Shown in pieces: positions 1 through 9,171 of a DNA stretch of 64,000 nucleotides. Each line of letters opens with the position of its first letter. Position 1 is the stretch's first letter. The notes below the pieces were generated by a model, which was given only the letters and a program-made list of their open reading frames with translations, made no database searches and was not told the DNA's origin. The DNA comes from Paenibacillus sp. E222 (GTDB taxonomy: Bacteria; Bacillota; Bacilli; Paenibacillales; Paenibacillaceae): contig NZ_CP058552.1 in NCBI RefSeq assembly GCF_013401555.1, positions 5,270,001 to 5,334,000 of the forward strand, written 5' to 3'. A program made the translations under genes and the position numbers.

Positions 1-2665
1 CATCCCCAATACGGAAGGCGTCCAGATTCTCTTTTTGATAATTCCAAATTTGATTAAATTCTTCATCATTCGATGGATGATTCGGATAATTGTTCCGACC
101 ATAATAATGCGGATTGAACTGCACATTCCGCATGTATCCTCCGTCTGACCCGCCACCAAGATATATGCCTTCCTTGAGCGGTGATCCCGCTACATAATCG
201 ATATAATGACCACTTGTATCATGGTTGCCAAAGTCGACAGCCTGATAAGGATTAACCAAGGTTGTATCGATCAGGTATACGTTTTTCCCTTGACCTTGCA
301 CAGTCCAGGCATAAGGCTTCACCGGATTGGCATCAGACCATGTTTGTTGATCGTAATAGACGGATAATCCGCGTAATCCTGCTGCTTCCTCTAGCTGAAT
401 GAAGGCATCGGCATCCGGAGCATTTTCTCCATAGTTCGTAAAGATAACGGTTCCGTTCCCGATCGTATGATGAGGTACATCATAATTGCCCCGCAGTTCT
501 ACGGCAGTCGGGACCACCAAAGCCTGTTCAACGCGGTATATGCCAGCCGGCATATAGACCGTTCCTCCACCTGCTGCTTCGGCATCATTCAATGCCTGTT
601 GAATAGCTTGGGATGAATCCGTATTCCCTGTGTTATCAGCCAAATAGGGCTGGCTCACTACGTTAAACAATTCGCGAGTACCCGGCTTGGGCTGCACTGC
701 AATATCCACTGAAGGAACATTAGGGATGGTTTCCAACACCAAATTTTCTTCCTGATGGATGTTCAGTTCCGCCGAGGTACTTTCATCGTTCACTGCAAGG
801 TTGCCTTCGTATCCGGAATGTATGGCATTAATTGTTGCCACATCTCCCTGAAGAAGCAGGTGCCGATCCGGCTTGGCGAAGGTAGAACTACCCAGTATAA
901 GCGAACCACTTTTGGCAACTATGGCGTAATCTCCGCTTCCTTCACTCCAATTCTCAAAAGAACTGCTCTCAAAGGACAACGTTCCACGCCCTTCATTCAC
1001 AACCGCATGTTTGGGCTCCCCGCCCACTGTTACGCTGTTAAACTGGGCAATGGAGTGAAAGCCTTCCGTTGCATAAATGGCAACAGGATTCGGACCAGCA
1101 CTTGCTTCGAATTGACTGTCTGTTACCAGCAATCCATAATCATTGACGCCTTCAATCTTCAGCGCTACGTTGCAGTCGTCGATCTGAATTTTGTACAGCT
1201 GCGCATTGGCTGTTTCAAGGCTTCCTGTTCTTGTCGTGATTCGTATCCCTGTCTTATAACCCGAGATATGAATATTCGACATATACTCCCAATCCGAGCG
1301 CCCCATTACAATACCTTCGGATTGCTGTATCATATATTCACGCAATTGAGACCGTTCAGGTGCTCCTGGCAAACCAGAGTTCGCCCATACATCCGGGGAC
1401 AGGTGAAGCCCTTCCAGTCTCCCAATGTCTGTTGTGAAATCCAGAAAGATACCGGTTTTCAGTGTGGTGCCGTATACATCCTTCACGTAATGAAGTTCGT
1501 TCCATTCCGGGCCAATCTTAATCCCTTGGTATGCATTGACGAGTGTTACATTTTTCACCGTGGCACTGTCACCTGGAAGTTGTTCCATCGTCCATGGATA
1601 GGCCACCGGGTTATTCATATTCTGTTCGGGATACCAGATCGACACATGTGTTACCCCACTGGAAGGCTCCATCTTTATGAAGCTGTTCCCGTTAGCTTGA
1701 CCTTTGCCGCCATATACAGCAAGGATTGTACCTTTGACTAACCCGCCATGCTCGTCGGGATTCCCCCAATCTCCGCGAAGCGTAACGCCTGTTGGAATAA
1801 CCAGCTCTCCGGTTAATTTATAGGTTCCAGATGGTACGAACACAACTCCGCCACCTTGATTTCCGGCTATTGCCAGCGCTTCTTTGAATGCTTGAGTATC
1901 GTCCGAGACACCGTCCCCTATTGCTCCATAATCGGTTACGCTCCGATCTGCAATGACGATATCTGATGTAGGGAATTCCGTATCATAGACCTTGGTCTGA
2001 GTACCCGACTGCTGCTGAGGCTGCTTATGGACGGTTACTTTCGCCAGATGAAGTTCCGGATTGTTGGCTGGTGCCCCTGCGCCGCTAACCCCGATCCGGA
2101 AATCCGCCTCATGAGTGCGGTTACCGAAATTGACATCGCTGAGCTTGAAGGTATGTGTCTTCCAGGTTCCCGTATTTTCATACCGGAACAAAGGTGCATC
2201 CTTGAAATTGGATTGCTTCGAATCGTATTGCAGAGACATCGCTCCACTTTGGATATCGTAATATTCAACAGTGACGAACACGTCCTGATCGGTATTTTCA
2301 AACAAATATTCATCCGCAACATTAAAGTAAAAATACAGGATGTTATCGGCTGGATTTGTTGGATTCACCGTCTGATTGGTTTTCCAATACGCCTTGCCGT
2401 CAGATATCCCCACTTGAAGCCCTGCTGAAGGTCCATCGCCGGGACGAGCCGTTATGCCCTGCTGCACAGGAGTTTCCCCCAACGTAATACTTACTGAGTC
2501 AGGTGACACATCATTTAGATGGACGTCTCCCTGTTCAGTAATATCTTCTCTCTCTGCTGCCGCGTGTGTGGTTGCTGGTGTGATGTATAGCCCTGAACAT
2601 AACATGACAATCGTCAACAGCACTGAAATGGTACACCTGGCACCTAACCTTAATCGTTTGTTCAC
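1..2665 (-). CDS. Secreted pectate-lyase-superfamily (beta-helix) protein, C-terminus beyond the window
   Basis: The frame is open from 2665 to the left edge (888 codons) with no stop. A GTG start at 2665 sits 7 bases after GGGAGG; an in-frame ATG at 2680 overlaps that ribosome site and is less likely. The product begins with a signal peptide (basic NKRLRLG, a hydrophobic run, then THAAA). A beta-sandwich-like region follows (about residues 35-200). Then come two copies of a Pectate_lyase_3-type segment, each opening with a D-x-x-QAF/I-like stretch and a GGGxVxxPxGxYxxxxxLVxPTxVxLRG signature, near residues 242 and 670. Such proteins are extracellular right-handed beta-helices that bind or cleave polysaccharides. 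No catalytic residues can be assigned here. The gene lies downstream of the GH38 gene on the same strand, 124 bases away, and may share its transcript. Substrate unknown. Confidence 0.85.
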   Translation of the reverse strand, partial: MNKRLRLGARCTISVLLTIVMLCSGLYITPATTHAAAEREDITEQGDVHLNDVSPDSVSITLGETPVQQGITARPGDGPSAGLQVGISDGKAYWKTNQTVNPTNPADNILYFYFNVADEYLFENTDQDVFVTVEYYDIQSGAMSLQYDSKQSNFKDAPLFRYENTGTWKTHTFKLSDVNFGNRTHEADFRIGVSGAGAPANNPELHLAKVTVHKQPQQQSGTQTKVYDTEFPTSDIVIADRSVTDYGAIGDGVSDDTQAFKEALAIAGNQGGGVVFVPSGTYKLTGELVIPTGVTLRGDWGNPDEHGGLVKGTILAVYGGKGQANGNSFIKMEPSSGVTHVSIWYPEQNMNNPVAYPWTMEQLPGDSATVKNVTLVNAYQGIKIGPEWNELHYVKDVYGTTLKTGIFLDFTTDIGRLEGLHLSPDVWANSGLPGAPERSQLREYMIQQSEGIVMGRSDWEYMSNIHISGYKTGIRITTRTGSLETANAQLYKIQIDDCNVALKIEGVNDYGLLVTDSQFEASAGPNPVAIYATEGFHSIAQFNSVTVGGEPKHAVVNEGRGTLSFESSSFENWSEGSGDYAIVAKSGSLILGSSTFAKPDRHLLLQGDVATINAIHSGYEGNLAVNDESTSAELNIHQEENLVLETIPNVPSVDIAVQPKPGTRELFNVVSQPYLADNTGNTDSSQAIQQALNDAEAAGGGTVYMPAGIYRVEQALVVPTAVELRGNYDVPHHTIGNGTVIFTNYGENAPDADAFIQLEEAAGLRGLSVYYDQQTWSDANPVKPYAWTVQGQGKNVYLIDTTLVNPYQAVDFGNHDTSGHYIDYVAGSPLKEGIYLGGGSDGGYMRNVQFNPHYYGRNNYPNHPSNDEEFNQIWNYQKENLDAFRIGD

Positions 2666-2788
2666 AATCGTACCTCCCATTCACTTGATCATGTAATCAA
2701 GCTGCACGAAAACAGGGTTGTCGTATGTGGAACATGATGCATCCGTTTTCAATCCGCAGCAGTGGAGAGAACTCCAAGACTGAATTGT

Positions 2789-5548
2789 TTATATTAAACG
2801 TGTTGTGGGTTGAATACCGATCGTCTGAATTTTTGCCGGTCCCACATTCAAAGCATACCTTCCCTCATCCGCTACCTTCATGGCTTCACCTTGATCTTCA
2901 ACAATTGTACTTTCGTACACTTCCTTAGCCTCAAACGAAGGCGTTACCTTTAGTGAAGTCGTCTCCGATGATACATTGAACACCCTGAACAGCATGTCAT
3001 CATTTGCCTCGCCCCTTTTAAGCGCACTAAAAGCGAGATGATCACCCTCCCATTGCAAAAACTCGTGGGTAGCGGGTAACGTTCCACCATGTACCCCTGT
3101 CTGTTGAACAGTCCAGGGAACCGGGAACTGGTACGCCTGCACATAGGCATCGGACTCAATAACATCCAAATCATGTGAGATGAGCTCCATTTCCAGAATG
3201 TGCTGTCCGAGACATTGGGCCTCTGGCGTTGCAAATACTCCCCAATCCCCAAGCTCACGTACCCCACGCAGCAGTGTCACAGCAATAGTATTCTGACTAG
3301 CTAATACCTCGTACTCATTAAGACCTTTATTCGCAATCGTCAGCCCTTCACGACCATTGCTGATACTGACAAATGCATTTTGATGCTGCGCATTGCTGGG
3401 ATTTCTCCATTCCGCTTCCGGCTGTATCGGGCGCTTTGCCAGTTCGTAAATAGAGTCAACGGTAACATGACTTGCTTCGAGTCCCGTTTGGAACAACATG
3501 CGAATTCGATGATCCTGAACCGTGTTATCGATATAGCTTTTAATGCCAACCGAACGTCCCGTTTTTTCAAGGCTTAGCTCTGTACGAATGCTCACCTCTC
3601 TAGTTTCATCAAGCCGCAGGGATTTCCGGTAACGAAATGGAACCATGGAGCGGATCTCTTCATCCAGCAGTTCATCTGCGCCTACCGGAAGCTTCCAGTT
3701 ATGCACGATCTCATAAACGGCTTTCAGTGGTGTATGATGTACCAGCTTAATCTGGGCAGGCAGTCCCTGCGTAGTCAACGGAGCTTCCTGATCCGGTTGT
3801 CTGTACATATACTCATTTCCGATATCCCCCGTATCCTCATAAATGCCAAGCCCTGTATAATTACGACCGTTCACTTTATCCAACATGCTAAACGATCCAT
3901 CCCCCGCAATCTCGATCCGCACATAATCGTTCTCCATCACTTGCTCTTCTGTAACAAGTTCAGTGGCAGTCAGTTCGCTAAGCGCATTCTCTCCAGAAAC
4001 ACGCTTAGGCACAAGAGCAAAACTATGATATCCAATACCAGGGATGTTCTGGACATGAAGCTCTACATCCACTTGATATGCCCAGTAAGGTTGACGGAAT
4101 CGATCATCTGGCAAATCATATCCAAATGTCGGTCCAACGGGTGTGATTACGGCTTCCACTTGCTTGCCTTCCGCGTTCAATACAACCCAATCGTTCGAGT
4201 CAAAGGCTTCATATTCGCGCTTAAACTCCTGATACTTTTCATGCGGAGGCTGGTGGTCAAAGTACCGTCGCTCAACATCCATCCTAGTTACAATCACATT
4301 GGATCGACAATGTCCCGAAGTGTTAAACACTACAAAAGGCAACGCACAATCTGCGTCAAAGCCAGATGTATCCACAGATTCGGCTATTGTACGAGCACTC
4401 TGAACCGATATGGCTTCCGCCACTTCTTGCGATTTGGCAAATCGGGTCATCATTTCCCTATGGACCTCGTCAACACTGCACCCGCAGATGCTGTCATGAG
4501 GATGATTCTTCAACAATGTCTTCCAGGCATATAACAGCTCATGCCGTGGATAAATGCCTGTGGACAGAGAGGCCATGACTGCCAATGGCTCAGCCACTTT
4601 CTCCAGTAACGTCTGACTTTTTACATTTTGCTGTTTGATATATACCCTTGCTGAAGCAGTATTTACAAGTGTGATCCAGCCGTCGGTCCATTGGCTTCGA
4701 AGTTCACCGCGAATGACGTCCAATGATTGTGGTTTCACTTTTTGCAAAGCCTGAATGTACTCAGGAAAGCTGGAATGACGAAACGTCACGTCTGGCATAA
4801 TCTCGGTGGCCGTCTTTAACGCTTGTGTCAGATCCTTCTGAAGCGGCTGATGATCACATCCGTTCATGAACAGGAGTTCCGAGCTTGAAGCAAACTCTTC
4901 TGCTGCAGCCAGCTTTTCGGCCCAGTAAACTTTCGCCTTCTCTGGTTCCACCGGAATTTCCATGCCGTTGTTGTACCAGTTGGCGAACAGGATCGCCAGT
5001 ACACGAGTACCATCGGGTGATTCCCAATACATCTCCGAGTATTTGGAGGTATGTTCATTGCCTGACTGAATTTCGTTATTGAACCCAACAGGCCTCACTC
5101 CACGTCCATATACAGCTACCTCAATGCCTGCCTGGCTAATGAGCTGTGGTGCCTGCCCCATATTGCCGAAGGAATCCGGGAAATATCCGATTTTTGCATA
5201 TCCTCCCATTTGTTCTGAGGCTTGAATCCCAATTAACAGATTGCGTGCATTGGCTTCACTGCTGACGAGGAATTCATCTTGAAGGATGTACCATGGACCA
5301 ACGATCAGCTTGCCCTCTTCAATTAACTTGCGGACCTGATTCGACCTATGCGGCATGATTTCCAGGTAGTCCTCAAGTACAATAAACTGCCCATCCAGAT
5401 GGAAATTCGTAAATTCCGGGTCATTTTCAAACGTCTCGATTAAATTCTCCATGAGCTGAACGAGCAGCATTCGGTGCTTCTCGAAGGATAGATACCACTC
5501 CCTGTCCCAGTGAGAATGTGCGACAATATGCGCGGTTTTTGTAGTCAT
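2789..5548 (-). CDS. GH38 alpha-mannosidase (MngB-like), cytoplasmic
   Basis: This 919-residue protein hydrolyses terminal alpha-mannosides by the retaining GH38 mechanism (family knowledge). It opens with the zinc-binding A-H-S-H-W-D motif (H11, H13, D15) and carries FPDSFGN, whose D125 is the expected nucleophile and zinc ligand. The rest fits the usual helical middle domain and C-terminal beta-sandwich. Length matches bacterial MngB-type enzymes. There is no signal peptide, so it should act on imported oligosaccharides. It is the last enzyme of the operon that starts with a solute-binding protein at 8764, 40 bases after the second permease. Its ribosome site is weak (GGAATGAA). MngB of E. 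coli acts on mannosylglycerate, but the transporter context here suggests mannosyl-oligosaccharides. Exact linkage specificity cannot be read from sequence. Confidence 0.9.
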   Translation of the reverse strand: MTTKTAHIVAHSHWDREWYLSFEKHRMLLVQLMENLIETFENDPEFTNFHLDGQFIVLEDYLEIMPHRSNQVRKLIEEGKLIVGPWYILQDEFLVSSEANARNLLIGIQASEQMGGYAKIGYFPDSFGNMGQAPQLISQAGIEVAVYGRGVRPVGFNNEIQSGNEHTSKYSEMYWESPDGTRVLAILFANWYNNGMEIPVEPEKAKVYWAEKLAAAEEFASSSELLFMNGCDHQPLQKDLTQALKTATEIMPDVTFRHSSFPEYIQALQKVKPQSLDVIRGELRSQWTDGWITLVNTASARVYIKQQNVKSQTLLEKVAEPLAVMASLSTGIYPRHELLYAWKTLLKNHPHDSICGCSVDEVHREMMTRFAKSQEVAEAISVQSARTIAESVDTSGFDADCALPFVVFNTSGHCRSNVIVTRMDVERRYFDHQPPHEKYQEFKREYEAFDSNDWVVLNAEGKQVEAVITPVGPTFGYDLPDDRFRQPYWAYQVDVELHVQNIPGIGYHSFALVPKRVSGENALSELTATELVTEEQVMENDYVRIEIAGDGSFSMLDKVNGRNYTGLGIYEDTGDIGNEYMYRQPDQEAPLTTQGLPAQIKLVHHTPLKAVYEIVHNWKLPVGADELLDEEIRSMVPFRYRKSLRLDETREVSIRTELSLEKTGRSVGIKSYIDNTVQDHRIRMLFQTGLEASHVTVDSIYELAKRPIQPEAEWRNPSNAQHQNAFVSISNGREGLTIANKGLNEYEVLASQNTIAVTLLRGVRELGDWGVFATPEAQCLGQHILEMELISHDLDVIESDAYVQAYQFPVPWTVQQTGVHGGTLPATHEFLQWEGDHLAFSALKRGEANDDMLFRVFNVSSETTSLKVTPSFEAKEVYESTIVEDQGEAMKVADEGRYALNVGPAKIQTIGIQPTTRLI

Positions 5549-5588
5549 TCATTTCATTCCAATCTTGTATGATTTAGTTGTTGTGTAT

Positions 5589-6407
5589 TTACATTTTCAC
5601 TGAACCTACCGTCATGCCCTTGACATACATCTTCTGCATGAACGGGAAGGCAAGCAGGATTGGAATGACCGTAATCAAAGCCCCTGCCATGAGTTCATTC
5701 CATTTCTTGAAAGAAGATGAATCCAGATACATGAGTCCCATCGGTAACGTAAACATATCCCGGCTATCCACGATGATCATCGGCCACAAAATATTGTTCC
5801 AGCTTCCGATAAAGTTCAGAATCGCAATGGTTCCGATAGCTGGCAGCGCTAATGGCAGATAGATTCTGTAGTAGATTTTGAAATTGTTGCATCCATCCAG
5901 TACGGCGCTCTCGTATAACTCATGTGAGATTGTGCGGAAGTAACTGGTGAATAGGAAAATGGCGAAGGGTGCAGCACCATTAATCATGGGCAGGATCATG
6001 CCAATATACGTGTTTTGCAGCCCCAGATTGGTCATGTTGATATATAGCGGTATCAATGTGGTTACACCTGGAACGAGCAGCAAGGCAATAAACGTGTAGT
6101 AGATGAATTTTTTGCCCCGATAGACAAATTTGGCAAACGAATAGGCCATCATGGTATAGATGAGAATAACGCCTATAATCACGACTGCACTTACGATCAC
6201 GCTGTTGATGAAAAACTGATAGAAATTCAATTTGTTCCATACGTCACCAAATGTGGACCACATCGGTGCAGCTTTTGGAAACGGACTCTGTGGATTGGCT
6301 AGTGCATCCTGTGATGTCTTCAGCGAAGTGCCGATCATCCAGACAAAAGGATACAGGCAGGTCAATCCGTACAAGATTAGAATGATATGCTTAATATATT
6401 TGACCAT
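5589..6407 (-). CDS. Sugar ABC transporter permease (MalG type)
   Basis: A 272-residue inner-membrane permease of the CUT1 carbohydrate ABC family. It has about six membrane segments and the cytoplasmic EAA loop (ESAVLDGCNNFKIYYRIYLPLALP), where the ATPase docks. The C-terminal end (PFMQKMYVKGMTVGSVKM) is typical of MalG-like subunits. AAAGGAGG lies just before the ATG. It pairs with the permease at 6420-7313 and the lipoprotein at 7385-8764. No ATPase gene is present in the operon, as is usual for Bacillales importers that share an MsmX-type ATPase. Substrate is inferred from the neighbouring GH38 to be a mannoside. Confidence 0.92.
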   Translation of the reverse strand: MVKYIKHIILILYGLTCLYPFVWMIGTSLKTSQDALANPQSPFPKAAPMWSTFGDVWNKLNFYQFFINSVIVSAVVIIGVILIYTMMAYSFAKFVYRGKKFIYYTFIALLLVPGVTTLIPLYINMTNLGLQNTYIGMILPMINGAAPFAIFLFTSYFRTISHELYESAVLDGCNNFKIYYRIYLPLALPAIGTIAILNFIGSWNNILWPMIIVDSRDMFTLPMGLMYLDSSSFKKWNELMAGALITVIPILLAFPFMQKMYVKGMTVGSVKM

Positions 6408-6419
6408 GTGCTCCTCCTT

Positions 6420-7313
6420 TTAGATGTCTGCCTTGAATGAGCGAATACTGAATATGGCAATGGCACCTGTAATCAGAAAGGATACCCATCCGATTGCGCT
6501 GGCCAGACCATAATCATTGTTAAGAAAAGCTGTACGGTACACGAGTGTACCAATAACCTCCGAACTGCCAGCCGGTCCGCCGCCCGTCATGATGAACACA
6601 TTCTCAAAGGCCTGAAAGGCTCCGTTCACCATCTGAATGACGGCAATAAGCGTGATGGGCTTCAGTAACGGCCAGGTAATTTTCAATATCATGGTTGTTT
6701 TCTTGGCACCATCCACACTTGCTGCTTCATACAGTGTCGGATCAATGGAAGTCAGACCCGCGTAGTATAGAATCAGCGTCCCAGGCAGACCGCCCCAGAT
6801 TGATGTCAAAATAATACCGAGTAAAGAAGTAGACGAACTCCCCAGCATTCCCCCAGGTACAGCAAGGAAATCCAAGCCCATCCATAAGAAGAGTGAGTTG
6901 AATGCTCCACTAGGTTCAAACAAGCCTTTCCATACATAAAAGATAGCTACGCCAGATGCAATCATCGGCAGAAAATAAATTGTCCGGTACCACGTTGCTG
7001 CCTTCGTATTTTGCAGCACAAATGCCAGCACAAGTGCGATTGGAACGACGACCACAACCTGTGAAACGGCAATAATCAGATTGTGCAGAACGGCATTATA
7101 GAAATTCCGGGTTACAATCGGATCATCACCGAGCAGGAACTGACGAAAATTCGCCAGACCTTCAAACCTTGCGGTGGAAAAATCGATCCCCGACCAGTTA
7201 TAAAAGCTGAGCATGATCGAGAATCCGACCGAATACACGCCGATGGCAAGAAACAAAAGCACGCCAGGCAGTAAAAAGAGATACGGCATCCACTTATTTC
7301 GACTTTTTATCAT
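6420..7313 (-). CDS. Sugar ABC transporter permease (MalF type)
   Basis: A CUT1 permease of 297 residues with six predicted membrane spans and the EAA motif (YEAASVDGAKKTTMILKITWPLL). The frame extends to a TTG at 7319, but the ATG at 7313 is placed better behind AAAGGTGAT. It forms the heterodimeric channel with the permease at 5589-6407, 12 bases downstream. It is separated from the solute-binding gene by a gap carrying a strong hairpin at 7341-7375, a common arrangement that lets the binding protein be made in excess. Confidence 0.92.
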   Translation of the reverse strand: MIKSRNKWMPYLFLLPGVLLFLAIGVYSVGFSIMLSFYNWSGIDFSTARFEGLANFRQFLLGDDPIVTRNFYNAVLHNLIIAVSQVVVVVPIALVLAFVLQNTKAATWYRTIYFLPMIASGVAIFYVWKGLFEPSGAFNSLFLWMGLDFLAVPGGMLGSSSTSLLGIILTSIWGGLPGTLILYYAGLTSIDPTLYEAASVDGAKKTTMILKITWPLLKPITLIAVIQMVNGAFQAFENVFIMTGGGPAGSSEVIGTLVYRTAFLNNDYGLASAIGWVSFLITGAIAIFSIRSFKADI

Positions 7314-7340
7314 GATCAATCACCTTTTGCTCTCAATTTG

Positions 7341-7375
7341 GCAACCGACAGCCCCTTACGGGGCTTGCCGATTGC
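7341..7375 (-). promoter_or_regulatory. Intercistronic hairpin between binding-protein and permease genes
   Basis: GCAACCGACAGCCCC and GGGGCTTGCCGATTGC form a long imperfect stem around a 4-base loop (TTAC). No T-run follows on the minus strand, so it is unlikely to be a strong terminator. It more likely stabilises the upstream message or partly attenuates permease expression. Confidence 0.5.
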
Positions 7376-7384
7376 TTTGGTGTT

Positions 7385-8764
7385 CTAGTTCCCGCTCGCT
7401 TTCAGACTTTCCATGGTGTCGTCGAACTTCTTGGCGACTTGTTCAGCAGTCATCTTTTTCTCGATCATGGATTGCATGGACTGGGCATACACTTCCCACT
7501 CTTTGTGCTTGCCACGATACGTATTGATTGCAGGTGACGCTTGACTGTAAGGGCCAGGCTCGGCAGCGAATGCTTCTGAGATTGATTTCAGGTTCGGGTC
7601 CAGATCATTTGCACGATCACCCAGATTCAGCGCAGGTACTGTATACGCCGCATTAGCAAAAGCAACAGCAGCATCCGGATCACCTGTCAGGAATTTAATG
7701 AAATCGAGCGCTTCAGCCTTGTTCTGCGAATCTTTATTCACTGACAACATCGTTAACGTGAATGGATCAGTCGTCCAGCTGTTAATTTTAGATCCTTCAA
7801 GCGGGGGTACAGGGAAGGTGAAAATATCGTCAGGACTCATTCCCATAGCCAGCAGCGTAGACATTGTGAACGAACCACCGAGATCGAAAGCGGCTTTGCC
7901 AGCAGCAAACGCCTGGTCTGCTCCATCAATATCCGTTGACAAAATTCCCGGCATCAGCAGATCTTTGTTTGCCAGTGTCTCCATCGCTTTCACTACCGGC
8001 AGATTTGAAGGGTCGCTTAGTTTGGACTTTCTTTCGAGCAGATCGATGTAGCCTTGAGGTTCGTTCAGCATGATGGACAGTGCCGAACCGGCCCAGTTTT
8101 CCCACAGATCAGGCAGCTTTGCACCAAACACAAGCCCAGGAGTACCTGTTTTCTCTTTGACAGTCTCCATCATGGTGACGAACTCTTCCCATGTTTTGGG
8201 CGCTTCAGCTGTCAGCCCTGCTTCTTCGATCAGCTTCTTGTTGCCATAGAACGTAAAGAATCCTCCGATATCAAGCGGCAGTCCGTAGAACTGTCCAGTC
8301 TTCAGTGACTTTTGAATGGTGGTGGCATTCTTGTCTTCTTTCCAAGAGTCAACCTGACTCTGTGTAACGATGATCGGGTCCATTGCAGCACTGTAATAGC
8401 TGTTCAATAGATCATCGTCGATTTCACCTGACAGTTCGAGCACTGAGTTCTCGATGGAATCGCCCGCCGTTGCCCACCAGTTCACGATATCCGGCAAATT
8501 TTTGGAATTGGCTGCTGCCTGGAATTTTTGGCGATACGTATCATCCGGTGTAAAGGTCTCAAGTTTGACTTTGATCCCTGTTTTCTCTTCATACAATTTC
8601 GCGGCTGCTTCAATTCCTGGCGTGTAAGCAACCTTCCACGTCCACATCGTCAGCTCTTTACTCGCTTTGGGTTCCGTCCCCCCGGACTGCGCGTCACCGC
8701 AAGCGCTTACAATGAGTGAGAAAACAGTTAACAAAGTAACGATCATGCCTGCTCTTTTTTTCAT
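7385..8764 (-). CDS. Extracellular sugar-binding lipoprotein of an ABC importer
   Basis: This 459-residue family-1 solute-binding protein captures oligosaccharide outside the cell and delivers it to the permeases. The ATG at 8764 lies 7 bases after AAGGGTGG; a longer frame to 8821 adds a leader without signal character. The N-terminus is a lipoprotein signal (MKKRAGM, hydrophobic core, lipobox LIVSAC). The mature part contains typical SBP_bac_1 signatures, such as ELTMWTWKVAYTPG near the start and WEEFVTMMETVKEKTG. It is the first gene of the operon that includes the GH38 at 2789-5548, and it faces the GntR-LacI gene at 9172. Mannoside specificity is inferred from context only. Confidence 0.92.
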   Translation of the reverse strand: MKKRAGMIVTLLTVFSLIVSACGDAQSGGTEPKASKELTMWTWKVAYTPGIEAAAKLYEEKTGIKVKLETFTPDDTYRQKFQAAANSKNLPDIVNWWATAGDSIENSVLELSGEIDDDLLNSYYSAAMDPIIVTQSQVDSWKEDKNATTIQKSLKTGQFYGLPLDIGGFFTFYGNKKLIEEAGLTAEAPKTWEEFVTMMETVKEKTGTPGLVFGAKLPDLWENWAGSALSIMLNEPQGYIDLLERKSKLSDPSNLPVVKAMETLANKDLLMPGILSTDIDGADQAFAAGKAAFDLGGSFTMSTLLAMGMSPDDIFTFPVPPLEGSKINSWTTDPFTLTMLSVNKDSQNKAEALDFIKFLTGDPDAAVAFANAAYTVPALNLGDRANDLDPNLKSISEAFAAEPGPYSQASPAINTYRGKHKEWEVYAQSMQSMIEKKMTAEQVAKKFDDTMESLKASGN

Positions 8765-9171
8765 CCCGCAACCACCCTTATTTTTAATTTTGGTTCGTTT
8801 CTGGCTTAATGAATATCCCACGACAACAAATTGGCGTTAAAAACTGCTGCACCCCCTTTTTGAATGAAGGAAGACTTGCGAAAAAATTTGTGGTATTACA
8901 AAGATTGTGAAGGCTCATTGGAAACGCTTTATCCAACAAACTTTAAAAACAATATAAACAACATACTTTTACTTGTAAATGTTTATTTTTAGATACAACT
9001 TAATGAGGTTCAGTCCTAACAAATTGTTTATTTATAAGGTTTTTTCATCATATTTGTTCGTAATTTTAATCTTTTTGTCTTACATACTTGTTATTGATTT
9101 TTAACACTTGTATATGTTGTATTAATATAATATATTTAGAACGAACTAATAGTGAATGGAGATAAAATGCG
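8765..9171. promoter_or_regulatory. Divergent control region of the first sugar locus
   Basis: This 407-base gap is very AT-rich and should hold the promoters of both the transporter operon and the GntR-LacI gene. TGGAAACGCTTTAT at 8919-8932 resembles a CcpA cre site with two departures from consensus. Arms ATAAACA (8954-8960) and TGTTTAT (8980-8986) form a loose inverted repeat. The word TTGTAWATGTTK occurs twice, near 8973 and 9111. These are candidate operators for the adjacent regulator. No gene was seen in the gap. Confidence 0.4.

Noticed and set aside
755..1741. Long plus-strand open frame of 328 codons inside the beta-helix gene
   Set aside because: No ribosome site and no family features; the minus strand encodes a clear Pectate_lyase_3 protein across the whole stretch.
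3701..4534. Plus-strand open frame of 277 codons inside the GH38 gene
   Set aside because: Antisense shadow; the amino-acid mix is unlike a real protein and the GH38 frame is unbroken.
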